Shown: positions 1-11,027 of the stretch, piece by piece | How the letters are laid out: each line of letters opens with the position of its first letter | Numbering within the stretch: position 1 is the stretch's first letter | Assembly: GCA_030544215.1 (NCBI GenBank) | Contig: JARZZO010000014.1 | Span: 22,389,734-22,453,733 of the forward strand | DNA from: Zantedeschia hybrid cultivar | Lineage: Eukaryota > Streptophyta > Magnoliopsida > Alismatales > Araceae | Direction: 5' to 3' | Length of the DNA: 64,000 nt | Made by a program: the position numbers and the translations under genes | The notes under the pieces: model-generated | What the model saw: the letters and a program-made list of their open reading frames with translations, nothing else | The model's database searches: none | Told to the model about the DNA's origin: nothing

Positions 1-29
1 TAGAGAACTCTTTTGTTCAGGGAAACTTG

Positions 30-800
30 TCATGGTTTTCTCTAAAGTCCGTGTAAACCGTATCGGGAGTGGCTTCGGCCATGCAAACCGTACCGGGAGC
101 GGCATGAGTCTCTTAAAGTCCGTAAGTCCTTCGATCCGACGAATGGCTTCGGCCATGTAATCCGTATCAGGACACGACGTGGTTTGCTCTAAGTCCGTGT
201 AAACCGTATCGGGAGTGGCTTCGGTCATGCAAACCGTACCGGGAGCAGCATGGGTCTCTTAAAGTCCGTAAGTCCTTCGATCCGACGAATGGCTTCGGCC
301 ATGTATTCCGGATCAGGACACGGCGTGGTTTTCTCTAAGTCCGTGTAAACCGTATCGGGAGTGGCTTCGGCCATGCAAACCGTACCGGGAGCGGCATGGG
401 TCTCTTAAAGTCCGTAAGTCCTTCGATCCGACGAATAGCTTCAACCATGTAATCCGGATCAGGACACGGCGTGGTTTTCTCTAAGTCCGTGTAAACCGTA
501 TCGGGAGTGGCTTCGGCCATGCAAACCGTACCGGGAGCGGCATGGGTCTCTTAAAATCCGTAAGTCCTTCGATCCGACGAATGGCTTCGGCCATGTAATC
601 CGGATCAGGACACGGCATGGTTTTCTCTAAGTCTGTGTAAACCGTATCGGGAGTGGCTTCGGCCATACAAACCGTACCGGGAGCGGCAGGGATTTCTCTA
701 AGTCCGTAAGTCCTCTGATCCGACGAATGGCTTCGGCCATGTAATCCGGATCGAGACGCGGCATGCTATTTCCTAAGTCCGCATGGACAAGGCGAGAGTG
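30..800. repeat. 146-bp tandem repeat array in the retroelement 3' UTR
   Basis: The anchor GTGTAAACCG recurs at 51, 197, 343, 489 and 635, each step exactly 146 bp; a decayed sixth unit begins at 781. Each unit is itself built from related sub-blocks of about 30 bp, such as AAACCGTATCGGGAGTGGC, AAACCGTACCGGGAGCGGC and ATCCGGATCAGGACACGGC. The unit length is not a multiple of three, so the short open frames inside single units are not conserved coding sequence. Confidence 0.93.
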
Positions 801-1088
801 GCTTCAGCTACAGAAGCCGAAAATGAAACAGCCTGATCTGCTAACAAGATACTATCAACGACCTATCCGAGCCTGCGTTAGGTCTCGGCTTCGCAGGATA
901 TGGCAAATGACGAAAGGATCCCGGATTTCGGAGAGACCAGATCTAGTCAAGTCAAACAGAACACAGCAAGGTAAAACCAAAAACCTTCCTTCTATTTCCA
1001 TAAGCGAAGAGGAAGTACAAAATTCGGCCATACGCCTGGCCGAAGGCTTACAAAAGTAGACAAAATGAAACCGAGGCGAACCCCCGTA

Positions 1089-3660
1089 TCAGTCCTCGGC
1101 GACCCTCTCTTCCTCCGCTTCAACGACGTTTTGGCCGGGAGAAGGAGAGGGAGAGTCGATGATCTGCACCGCTTCCGGAGCGGCACCTTCAACGGGGGTG
1201 TCCTCGGCAGCGGCCTCCTCGGCAGGAGCCTCCTCGGCGGTCTCGACCTCAACTGGAGGCGGGGCCCCTTTCGCCGTGAGCTCCTCCCACCAGGATAAAA
1301 GCTCCCTGGCTTCCTCACCCCTCGGCAGGGCAACCCCGGTCAGATCGACGCTCGGGCAAGCCCTCTGGGCGACAGCCAGTCTGAGGTCGAAGACCGTAGA
1401 AGACGCCAGCAGCTGGGCTTGGAGGATCTCTTGGGCGTAGTCGCTCCCGGCCTTGTAGTCAGCCACGACCGACTCCGCCGCCTCTTCCAGTTCCCGCCTC
1501 AGGGCCGAGACCTCCTCGGCATGGCGGCGCCTTTCCGAAGCTCGCCGGGCCTCCTTGTCCTGGGTCTGGGCCTTGAAGGCCTGGAACTTGGACTGGACCG
1601 CCGCAAGCTCGCTCTCGGCCTTCTTTTTGGCCTCTGCGGTAGCGCGGGCCTCTGCTGCCCTCTCCTCCAGCAGCGCCCGCGCCCGGGTGCTCGCAGTCAC
1701 GAGCTCATCGACTAAGGGCTCGATGCGAGGGGCTGCCGAGGTACCTTCCCCCGAGCCGGACGGATCCGCCTCGGCTTCCAGAAGCTTAAGTCGGAGCAGC
1801 TCCTGACGGTGCATCAGGACGCTACTCGTCATCGAAGCCTGCGGATCAAAAGCAGATAAGGGACAGAAAATCAAAAGAAATAGCTAAAGGCGAGCTGAGG
1901 CACTTTCGGGTTTCTCACCTGAACCGTCAGACGGGCACTCATCGCCGTCAGATCGATGATGGAGTGGGCCTTCAGCTCTTCGAAGACTGAAGGGAGAGTG
2001 AGGCTGCTGAGCAGACGAAGGCATGTCTGCGGGTCCTCCATGCTCTCATCCCTATACACCCCCGGCGTGGGGTGCCACCACTCGCGTTGCGTCTGCGGCG
2101 CTCGCGGCCCGGTGCCTCCTTCGTCGGCTCCTGCCGATGCAGCCGGAGAGGAGCCGCCCCTCGGCGTCTCAGGAGACGCCAACCTCACAACCCTTCGGGC
2201 CCCGGCACTCTTCCTGATCAACGGAACCTCCTCCTCCTCTTCGGCCTCCTCTACCCGGGGGCGCTTCGACGCCCGGCCGCCTCCCCGAGAGGCGAACTTA
2301 GTTTTCTGCTCCCTCTCTAGAGCAGCAGCGGCAGCGCGGCCCTCGGCGGAGGCCGCAGTCCTGGGGCCCCCGCCTCTTGTCTTCGGACCCCCGGCGCCTT
2401 GGACGGGCCTGCCTGCCGCCTGCGGGGCCGGCGCCCGGCGTGAACCGCGCTGATCCGATATCAGATCGAGGAGGTCATCGAGCTCGGCCATTGCTGCAGA
2501 GCAAGAAGAAAATGTTAGAAGCGAAAACAACGATCGAATAGTAGATTCAAAGCCGACTTACCCTCGGCCGAAACTTCGTCAGCCTCCAAAGCCGGAGGAG
2601 CTTCGGCCGGAGGAGCGGCAGCCCTTCCCACGCGGCCCCGCGGAGTCTCCCCGGGAGGAAGGTAAGGGAAGACCCGCCTCGGATCAAACTTGGGGTCCGG
2701 CCAGACCCCGGCACTTATCAACCGCTCCGCGTCGGTGAGAAGCACCGAGACGTCGTATGGGGCCTTCACCTGGACGTGACCCACGATAGTACTCTGAACA
2801 GGGGTCAGAGCAGGAGGGCCCGAGAGGCCTGCGGCCAGCGGCACCCACTCGGTGGGGAAGGGCCACACACCCTTCTCGTTCTCCGGCAGAGAGACGAAGA
2901 TAAACTTCCTCTTCCAGCCGTGGATAGACGAGGGCTTCCCGGAGAAGATGCTTCGGCCAACCCGAGGGACGAAGCAGTACCACTCGGACTTCCCCTGCGT
3001 CTGGATTTTGAACAGATAGCGGAAGACATTGATGGAGGAGCGGATTTTTATATGAGCAAAGACGCTCAGAAATCCGTACACGGTACGCCAAGAATTGGGG
3101 AAGAGCTGAGACGGGGCCAGCCCGTAGAAGCTGAGGAGATTAATGACGAAGGTGGGGAGAGGGAGACGGAAGCCCGCCTCGAAGCTATCGACATAGATGG
3201 AGAAGGAGCCCGGGCGAACAGTATTTGCCTTGGTGGCAGAATCGGGCCGATGGGGGGTCGTCCAAGAAGGGAGTTGGAAGTAAGAAACCAAGTTCCTTAC
3301 CTCTGCGTCCGAAAGGGCACAGGTTGCCTCCGAAGCGATATCCGGAGGACGGCGCCCCGAGGTGGAAGCCTGGCCTGGGTCCCGGACTTCCTGGATAGCC
3401 TCAACTTCGGGAGCCTCAGCACCAGAAGCTTCGGCCTCAGAAGCTTCAGCACCCGAAGCTTCGGCCCCAGAAATCTCGGTCTCAGAGACCTCTGCTCCAG
3501 AGGTCTCGGACCCCTCGGACCCGGAGTTTTCAGACTCCCCAGACATTCCGGAAGCAAGGGATCCCGAGGCAAAAGTATCTGACAGGGAAGACTTTCGAGA
3601 AAGGGGGGGAGTGTACTCCTCGTCCGAAGGAGTAATCTCACTGGAAGAGCTCCGGACCAT
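1089..3660 (-). CDS. Antisense retroelement gene, three exons: Transposase_28 (gypsy-type) domain plus coiled coil
   Basis: This gene runs opposite to the LTR element that contains it. I predict exons 3660-2562, 2493-1919 and 1838-1089, with introns of 68 and 80 bp. The donors are GTAAGT (2561-2556) and GTGAGA (1918-1913); the acceptors are CTCTGCAG and GATCCGCAG. The joins keep frame (phase 1, then phase 0) and give a protein of about 807 residues. The start at 3660 is the first ATG in frame downstream of a TATA box. Residues about 1-110 are Ser/Glu/Ala-rich with repeated GAEAS-like units. Residues about 145-260 resemble the 'putative gypsy type transposon' domain (Pfam Transposase_28), for example RLPLPTFVINLLSFYGL. 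Exon 2 is charged with a possible nuclear-localisation patch (SKRPRVEE). Exon 3 has a long Ala/Glu/Lys coiled coil. The domain's biochemical function is unknown. The splice model is inferred from sequence only. Confidence 0.72.
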
Positions 3661-3925
3661 AAGGTCGCGAAGGGAAAAAAGGAGGTCAAAGCTTACTCGC
3701 AGGAAGGGGGAGGGAGTCTCTCCTAAACCGAATGCTGCCTCAAGCCTCCAAGCTCCACCAGCGATGCGCTCTGAGGAACGGAGAACCTCCCACGGTGGCC
3801 GGCGAGCTCGGACGAAGCCTTCAGGAAGCCAGCCTTTCGCTGAAGGAGGAAGAAGAGCTCGGATGATCGCAAGGGAAACGCAAGCGCAGCAGCAGGAAGA
3901 AGAACAGTGCCCTGCTGAGGGCTTG

Positions 3926-3933
3926 TATTTATA
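3926..3933 (-). promoter_or_regulatory. TATA box of the antisense gene
   Basis: The minus strand reads TATAAATA here, about 270 bp upstream of the predicted start at 3660. It gives the antisense gene its own core promoter, independent of the LTR. An in-frame ATG further upstream (3987) lies above this box and is therefore not the preferred start. Confidence 0.6.
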
Positions 3934-3987
3934 AGTCCATTCGAAGCGTCTCCCGCCGAAGCCAGCGGCCGAGATCATCCCGCTCAT

Positions 3988-4528
3988 CCCCTCGCTCCTC
4001 CCGGATGCCCGCCACGTGCACCGTCCTTCGGCAATGATGACGGGCCGGCTCCGGGACTTGAAGCAGAGCGATCAACGACCGGGAGCGCTCCGACCCTTCG
4101 GCTGATCGCTCGGATTCCGGCCACGTGTCCCGATCCGCGTAGGACGAAGGGAACGGCGGCGATCCGAGCGGGGCCTCGGGCAGAGAGCCGGGGCGATCCG
4201 CGACCACCGGGCGGTCAGGATCCGTTTGTGTTTTCGACAGAGCGGCTGGATGCGCGACGCGTGTCCCGTGCTTCCACACGAAGCGACGCGCCGTCCCGTC
4301 CATTTAATGAAGCCTGACACGAGTCAGATGGCTCAGCCCTTCGGCTTCTGGGCTCTGAGCCTTCGTCGCCACTCCGAGCAAAGGCGGAACAACCGCGTAG
4401 CCATCGGCCGACCGAGGGCATCTTCTTCCCAGCAACAAGAAAGAGAAACGGACCTTCGGGTAAAGCGTCTGTCACAAAAAATTATTCTGACAAGCTTCGG
4501 ATTATACTCTCGCCATCTCAGAACTGAG
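3988..4528. other. Spacer between antisense promoter and polypurine tract
   Basis: GC-rich retroelement DNA with no frame that looks coding. It presumably holds upstream control sequence for the antisense gene and the end of the element's 3' UTR. I see no clear repeat in it. Confidence 0.5.
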
Positions 4529-4551
4529 GAAGACAAGAGTGGGGGGCTATG
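4529..4551 (+). other. Polypurine tract of the + strand retroelement
   Basis: A purine-rich run ending AAGAGTGGGGGGCTATG abuts the LTR start TGATGAGGCGG. This is the expected primer site for plus-strand DNA synthesis and sets the element's orientation. Confidence 0.8.
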
Positions 4552-5694
4552 TGATGAGGCGGAATCCGATTCAGCCCATTGAAGCAGGCCCAAACCCCAT
4601 TCAGCCCAACAGCAGCAATACCAGGCCCTCCGGCGGCCTTCGGCCCGTCAGCGGCCCAGCAGCCTACGGCCCATAAGCGGCACCGTCGCTCCCGGCCCAA
4701 CAGGCTTCAGCCCGTCAGCGGCCCACCAGCCTACGGCCCGGGAGCAGCGCGGCAGCCCAGGGCCCAACAGGCCTTCGGCCCGTCAGCGGCCCAACCCCCT
4801 TCGGCCCGGTAGCCGATTCTGGCCCACTCCGGTGGCGGATCGGGCACTATGGTGGTTTAACAGTAAACCTACAGATAGTCCTATATCGGCTGCCACCGTT
4901 AACCATCCGCTATCCTCTGCTATAAATATCCCGCTATTTGTGGCCAAGAGGTGTGGTGGGAAAAACGGATGCCTCCCTAAGCTTCCGAAACCCCTTAAAG
5001 GACTTCTGTCCGAATAACCTTATAGTGGCTCTTTCTTGCTTTCTGAATCGAATCTTCTTCAGGAGCTAACTTGACCGTCGGAGGGGGTTCCCCAGGGCTG
5101 ACGCCCGGGACTCCTGCTGACTGGTTCTTCTTCTTCTTTCCCTCCTGCAGGGGTTCGGTTCGAATCGTCGCCGACCTCCCCGAGTCGGTCTCGGCCGCCG
5201 ACCTCGGACCCCTCTCCCTGGTCTCGACGCCGAACGCCGGCTGCCCCAAGTCAGGAGACTCGGTCTCGCGCTGAAGTAGCCTTCGGACTCGCTGTCCGAG
5301 GGCAATCCCGTCAGCTGCCCTGCGTCAGGAGGCTCGGCCTCGCGCTGAAGGTGGCTTCGGACTCCCTGGTCGGAGAGCGAGCCATCCCCCCGTCCGATCT
5401 CGGACTTTCCGGCTTCTGCTCCGACGCTCGTCGACCACTCGGCCGAGAGAAGCTCCTGCTCGCGCCGCGCCTCCGTCCGCCGAAGGAGCAGCGGCTCACT
5501 ATCCAAGAGCAGCTCCGGCGGCAGATCGCGCCCCCCGCGGGCGGATCCAGTTTATCCCGAGAAGCCCCGTCTTCGCCCCGTTGCGGATCCCCGTCGGGTC
5601 CCCCTTTCCATCGTTCGGTCCGGACCGGCTCCGGACCCTCTTTTTCCGGATCCCCGTCTGCGGGATCCGGTTGTGATAGATCCAGTCTACATCA
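4552..5694 (+). repeat. 3' LTR of the Tat-like element
   Basis: 1143 bp, starting TGATGAGGC and ending CTACATCA. It shares its ends and most of its body with the solo LTR at 8315-9405. The first 300 bp (U3) are crowded with GCCCA motifs and CAGCGGCCC repeats. A TATA box (TATAAATA, 4921-4928) follows. The second half repeats a CTCGGTCTCGCGCTGAAG block (about 5260 and 5336). Confidence 0.88.
4921..4928 (+). promoter_or_regulatory. LTR TATA box
   Basis: TATAAATA within CTGCTATAAATATCCCGC. The same position in the solo LTR (8686-8693) keeps the motif, which supports it as the U3 core promoter. Confidence 0.7.
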
Positions 5695-5893
5695 AATGGT
5701 ATCCTTCTATCTCACTATCTTAATTTTTATGAATACCTACACCATCCTGTACAATCTTGTAGCACAGGGCATCGTACGCGATGGCCTCGTGCACCAGCCT
5801 ATCATGCGAGCCACTACACAAAAATCAGTCCCGTGGGATGACGGGGCCGTCTCTCTCGGTGGAATGGACGGTGGTAGGTTCCCCAGTCAACCG
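5695..5893. other. Unassigned DNA right of the LTR
   Basis: About 200 bp between the LTR end and the duplicated MITE flank. It matches nothing else in the window and has no convincing coding frame. Confidence 0.4.
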
Positions 5894-6150
5894 GGGGCCA
5901 GCGTGTCGCAATCGCTGGCCAACCTCCACCGGCCTCGTACACATGTACAGGTACAAGAGTAATACTTTCTGCAATACATGACATTGCAAACATGACATTG
6001 CAATCTAACGTGGACCATCCACAGCAGCCATCCGATCGGATTACCAGGGTCCAATGTGTCGCAATAGCTGGCCAACCTCCACCGGCCTGGTACATATGTA
6101 CAGGTACAAGAGTAATACTTGCTGCAATGCATGGCATTGCAATTCACGGT
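5894..6150. repeat. Tandem duplication of MITE left end plus flank
   Basis: The block running from GTGTCGCAAT through CTGGCCAACCTCCACCGGCC to the MITE terminus GAGTAATACTT appears at about 5907 and again at 6055, roughly 153 bp apart. A third copy of just the terminus, with the preceding GGTACAA, starts at 6155. Each copy of the terminus is preceded by the target-site sequence GGTACAA. Confidence 0.8.
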
Positions 6151-6678
6151 ACAAGAGTAATACTTGTTGCAATGCATGACACTGCAATCCAACGTAGATT
6201 GCAATGTCATGCACAGCAGTCGTCCGATTGAGTTCGATCGGACGGCTACTGTGCAGTCCGTTCATTTTAAGAGAGAGTGGTTGGGGGGGGCATTTTTTAT
6301 TTTTTTCTATTTTCTTATCGGATTTTTTAAATTTTTTTAAGATGGCCGATCAAAAATTTGAGAGTACATTCGGGTTGTTCGAGTCGGCTCTGACTCGAAT
6401 ATATATTTTTTTCAAAAAAAAATTAAACAAAAATTTCGATTTACGTGTAAAATATTTTTTTAAAAACAAATATAGATTTGGATCAAGGCCGACCCGAGCA
6501 ATCTTAATATACTCTCAGATTTTTTATTTGACGTCCCAAAAAAAATTAAAAATCCGACAAAAAAATAAAAATAAACCCCCCCCTCCAACCGCTCCCCCTT
6601 AAAATAGACGAGCTGCACAGCCGTTCGATCGGGTCCAACGTTAGATTGCAATGCCATACATAACAGCAAGTATTACTC
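6110..6678. mobile_element. Foldback MITE, GAGTAATACTTG family (long variant)
   Basis: The left end GAGTAATACTTGCTGCAATGC and the right end (reverse complement GAGTAATACTTGCTGTTATG) start a long inverted repeat of about 250 bp per arm, including mirrored poly-G/T blocks near 6285 and 6580. Flanks CAGGTACAA (6101-6109) and CAGGTACAA (6679-6687) are an exact 9-bp target duplication. No transposase is encoded. A 9-bp duplication suggests mobilisation by a Mutator-like transposase. Confidence 0.82.
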
Positions 6679-6687
6679 CAGGTACAA

Positions 6688-7878
6688 ATTATGGGCTTTT
6701 GTGAGTGGTGAAAATTTCCCGGGACAAAACAGTGCTTACTCCGCATGATTCTACAATGCAGATAATATCTTCTCTTCACTACAGGAACTTTGGACTTTTC
6801 AATCTTCAGCTTTCGAAACTCTTGATATTACAATGAATTCCTCTTAATCTGACTATTTACAAATAAATCTTTATAATGTCAACTTGTTTATAAAAAAGTC
6901 TTTTTGAGTATTTTTTTGATGTCACTCTCAAGAACTTTTTTATTGTATTCATGGGATTATAAGAGCTTATTTATAAATTTATTATATTTTCGGGGGTTAA
7001 AATTTAATTATTTCATGTTTTTAATGAAAAAACATACAGAGTTGAAAGAAGTATATAAAATTAGTGAAGGATGTGAAAAGTTACAAGCAACGAATTTACT
7101 TAAAAGAGGGAAACATTTGCTTGCAGCATTTTAACATTGCCATATGTGGATGAGGGGTTGTTTCTGTACATGGCCTGTCACCAATTTGTGTTGTAGCACT
7201 TTTGGCAGAAAGATTAAAATATTCTTTGTTTGTGATTCTCCCAGTGAGATATATGCTAAGCCATGTAAAAAATAATTTAATTTTGACTTTTTAGACCAGC
7301 TCGTTCTTTCGTAATTAGTACGGTTACATTAGGAAAGTCCCATCTTGTTGGCATGCTGTACTAGTGCACTTGTATCCCTTTTTTTTGGTTACAGATAGAA
7401 GCTAATTGCTAGTTGTGTTTGTGAGTAGTGGCTTTAATCAGATTCTATGAGAGTCCGCTAACCATGCATTCATTTGTTATATATTGATAAACAAACATCA
7501 AATCGTCCGTCCTGGAAATTGATGTCTTGAAGCTACAAAACAAAAGGGAAACAAATGCTTCCTTAATATCTTATTATCAATGGATTAAGGCAAAATAATA
7601 ATATACTGATAATATCGAACAATCAAGTTTTTAGTGACAAAAAAATTTGAGATTATGTAGCCGTTTTTTCTGCATTATGTATTACTATGCATGACAAAGA
7701 TAATACATTAAAGTTAACAATCTAATCAGAATCATAGCCTGGGATTGTTTAGATCAGATGTCCCCATCGATCGTCCACTTTGAATGAGTGGTAGGAGTCG
7801 ATGGTGACGACGGTAACGATGCCACCAGCTGTTCCGTTCATCACATTATGGTGATGAGATCTCTGTAATGATTCCAAT
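6688..7878. other. AT-rich intergenic DNA
   Basis: I see no gene, repeat or element boundary here. The short open frame at 6904-7134 is Leu/Phe-rich, AT-rich and lacks recognisable motifs. Confidence 0.5.
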
Positions 7879-7886
7879 GATCTAAT

Positions 7887-8277
7887 TAGGGGTGTCAATC
7901 GGATGGGTCAGTAGTGTGGTCCAGTTTAACTTGATCCATATTAAAAAAAAATGAGTTGGCCTAAATTATATAAATTAGATTGAGTTAAATTTAGGTTGAC
8001 ATTAGTTAAATATGAATTGAATTTAACTAAAAACGGGTTAGTCTAATTTAATGTATTAATTTTTACAATAATTCATATAAAAAGTAAAACACTTCTAACA
8101 AATCATTTTTAAACAAGATCAATTCAACTCAATCCACTCACTATTGAATTGTGACTGAAGTTGGATAAAATTTAAATTGAATTTGAGTTAAGCTAAAATT
8201 AGACTGAACTATTTTAAATTTAAGTTAAATCTAAATTATCATATAACTCAACTCAACCCGTCCAATTTACATTCTTA
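7887..8277. mobile_element. hAT-like MITE, TAGGGGTGTCAATCGG termini
   Basis: 391 bp with imperfect terminal inverted repeats (left TAGGGGTGTCAATCGG; right end CCAATTTACATTCTTA is its degenerate reverse complement). Flanking octamers are GATCTAAT (7879-7886) and AATCTAAT (8278-8285), a 7/8 match as expected for a hAT target duplication. The interior is AT-rich and non-coding. Confidence 0.75.
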
Positions 8278-8314
8278 AATCTAATCATGCCATTCCACTG
8301 TCTTGATTTGCTGT

Positions 8315-9405
8315 TGATGAGGCAGAATCCGATTCGGCCCATGAAAACAAGCACAAATCCCGTTCAGCCCAACAGCAGCAGTACCCGGCCCTCCGGGAGT
8401 CTTCGGCCCGTCAGCGGCCTACCAGCAGCCTTCGGCCCATGAGCGGCACCGTCGCTCCCGGCCCAACAGGCTTCAGCCCGTCAGCGGCACACTAGCCTAC
8501 GGCCCGGGAGCAGCGCGGCGGCCCAGGGCCCAACAGGCTCCGGCCCATCAACGGCCCAACCCCCTTCGGCCCGGTAGCCGAATCCGGCCCACTCCGGTGG
8601 CGGATCGGGCACTATGGCGGTTTATCAGTAAACCCTCATTTAGTCCTATATCGGCTGCCACCGTTAACCATCCGCTATCATCTGCTATAAATACCCCGCT
8701 ATTTATTGCCAAAGGTATGCAACGGATGCTTCCCCAAGCCTCCGAGACCCTTAAAGGACTGTTGTCCGAAAAGTATTAAAGTTGCTCTCTTTGCCTTCTG
8801 AATCGAATCTTCTTCAGGAGCTAACTTGACCGTCGGAGGGGGTTCCCCAGGGCTGACGCCCGGGACTCCTGCTGACTGGTTCTTCTTCTTCTTTTCCTCC
8901 TGCAGGGGCTCGGTTCGAATCATCGCCGACCTTCCCGAGTCGGTCTCGGCCGCCGACCTCGGATTCCTCTCCCTGGTCTCGACGCCGTACGCCGGCTGCC
9001 CCAAGACAGGAGACTCGGTCTCGCGCTGAAGGAGCTTTCGGGCTCACTATCCAAGAGCAAGCCCGCTCTGAGTCGCCCCCGGCCTCGGACCTTCGGCTTC
9101 GGCTTCGTCGCCTGTCGACAAGCAGAGGGAAGGAGACTCATCCGCGCCGTTCCTTCGTCCGCCGAAGGAGCTTCGGCCCAAGATAGGAGACTCGGTCTCG
9201 CGCTGAAGGAGCCTTCGGGCTCACTATCCAAGAACAAGCCCGCTCCGAGTCGCCTCCGGCATCGGACCTCCAGCTCCGCCTCTGCGTCCTTCGCCTTCCG
9301 GATCCCCGTCGAGTCCCTTCGAACACCGATCCGGCCCAGCTCCGGGTCCTCTTCTTTTCGGATTCCAGCTCCGGAATCAGGTCGTGATAGATCCAGTCTA
9401 CATCA
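8315..9405 (+). repeat. Solo LTR, same family as the 4552-5694 LTR
   Basis: 1091 bp from TGATGAGGC to CTACATCA. It is flanked by GCTGT (8310-8314) and GCTGT (9406-9410), an exact 5-bp target duplication, with no internal domain, so it is the product of LTR-LTR recombination. It keeps the U3 GCCCA-rich block and the TATA box (8686-8693). A block of about 85 bp starting AGGAGACTCGGTCTCGCG is duplicated inside it (9008 and 9185, 177 bp apart). Confidence 0.93.
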
Positions 9406-9410
9406 GCTGT

Positions 9411-11019
9411 AAAGATGAAAGATGACAAAGGATCACCGGGAAGAAACTGTGCAGCAGCAGAAGGGAGGAGAAGATTCCAGCAAAGAAGAGGAATTAGATC
9501 GTGCCTCAGCATTACAAAGGAGCAGTGCAAATGGGAACTAGATCATGCCCCAATTAACGTTAAAAAAAGCAGTATTTATATGAAAGGTGGGACTGGTTTC
9601 AAGGAAGCTTGGTTTCGACAGAAAGGGATGGGCCCAGCAAGATTCCCCGTCGAAGATGGCCAGTAAGAGATGGCCCTGCTGACTCAGCTTACAGACACAT
9701 CGATTGGGTGCGTTCGATCTGAGTGTCTTACGTTTCCCTCCCTTTTACGGGCACAGAGTTAAGTGACCTTCTGGTCCCTATTACTGGCCGAAGCTCTTTG
9801 TTGTGGTTATTTTCGGAACCCTCTTTTGGGGTCGGAGTAGTTGAACTAGCTAGCTGCGGGTTTTTGGACATGGAGGATTTCTTTCTTCTTCTTCTTCTTT
9901 TAAATATTAATTTAGGTCCATAGAAGTAGACTTGGTGACTTTACAGTTCGTGTAATTAATTTCTCACACTGAAATATACATGTTTTGCTCTTGCTTAACT
10001 AAAAATATCCTCTTCACTTGACGTAAGATCTCGCTCCATTTAAACTTAGGTGCGCTTGGTTGCACGCAAAACACATTTGAATGGAAAAAAATAAAAAACA
10101 AATTTATAAATAAAATTGAAATAAAAACTGTTATTTGATATTTATGAAAGGCATTCAGCTTCATCCTGCGGAAGCTAAAATTGGAGAAAGGAGGGATCAA
10201 TGAATTAAGATTTCCCTAATTGATTAGATCTTTGTTGATTGGTAAATAAATCATTACACTATATTTTTCAGAAAAAATCATTCGTACAACCTATTTTTAC
10301 ATGAAGAAACCCTAGCCTGGTTTCTTTTCTAAAGTGTGATAGCCTTTGGCTTAGTCTTGCAAACAAGCAGTCCTGCTGCAGTACATTGTTGGCGAGTATT
10401 AACGTGGACTAAAGTACGGAATCGCATTAAGCCAAGGGACCTTTGTTCCTTTTGTCCTGTGGATTCCGGCACCCATGCTTGGGCATTGTCCTGTGGATTA
10501 CTTTCTGCAGAAATACTTACCGTGGTTCTCTATTTCTCAGAAAAATAGGAAGGATACAAACGCCCTCAAAATTTTACAACTGTAGCAGCAGCAATTATAT
10601 GAAAGTAGTTTACTGCCCCAGCCGCTTCAGTCTTTCACACATATTTATTAATTAATGACGTTACTATTCCAAAAATATGACAGTAAAATGTTGCATATCA
10701 GGGTGCAAGTTGGAGTCTATAAGTTGTTAGGGCTGTGTGAATAAAGGATGATTTTTTTAAAAAAATCTTCTTGAAGTCCAGCAGAAAATCTGAAATGACA
10801 ATAAGGGCAATACTGATAGCTTTCAAAGATGCAGGCATCCATTTCACAAAATAAAGAGTAAGCATAGGATTATTTCGAAATCCGAGACTCTGTTAATGAG
10901 TTTGTGGTACAGTGATATTATATTTTAAAATCATTGCTTTTTAAGAATTAATTTTTTTTGTGCGCAGTGGATGGAAGAAAAAGCTATCACATAAATTTGT
11001 AAGAGCAATGGCACTCTTA
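9411..11019. other. Intergenic DNA, no supported gene
   Basis: The open frame from about 9415 to 9666 has no recognisable domain. A CTT-rich stretch lies near 9885. From 10060 the text (GGTGCGCTTGGTTGCACGC) resembles common plant MITE ends, but I could not find a matching partner end. Confidence 0.45.
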
Positions 11020-11027
11020 CTCTACAG

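Larger units (their letters stand above)
1..5694 (+). mobile_element. 3' portion of a Tat/Ogre-type Ty3/gypsy LTR retroelement
   Basis: The window opens inside this element, so its 5' LTR, gag and pol are not visible. What remains, in order on the + strand, is a 146-bp tandem array, a long region carrying a gene on the opposite strand, a polypurine tract (4529-4551) and a 3' LTR (4552-5694). The orientation is fixed by the polypurine tract lying directly left of the LTR and by a TATA box inside the LTR on the + strand. Tandem repeats in the 3' untranslated region and an additional antisense ORF are both known traits of the plant Tat lineage. The lineage call is inferred from that architecture because no reverse transcriptase is visible; a non-autonomous relative is equally possible. 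Confidence 0.75.

Noticed and set aside
335..666. Repeated 61-residue open frames on the minus strand in the tandem array
   Set aside because: The 146-bp period is not divisible by three, so the frames are by-products of the repeat and break between units.
992..3934. Long open frames on the + strand opposite the antisense gene
   Set aside because: They mirror the GC-rich antisense exons, contain no domain, and do not join by plausible splice sites.
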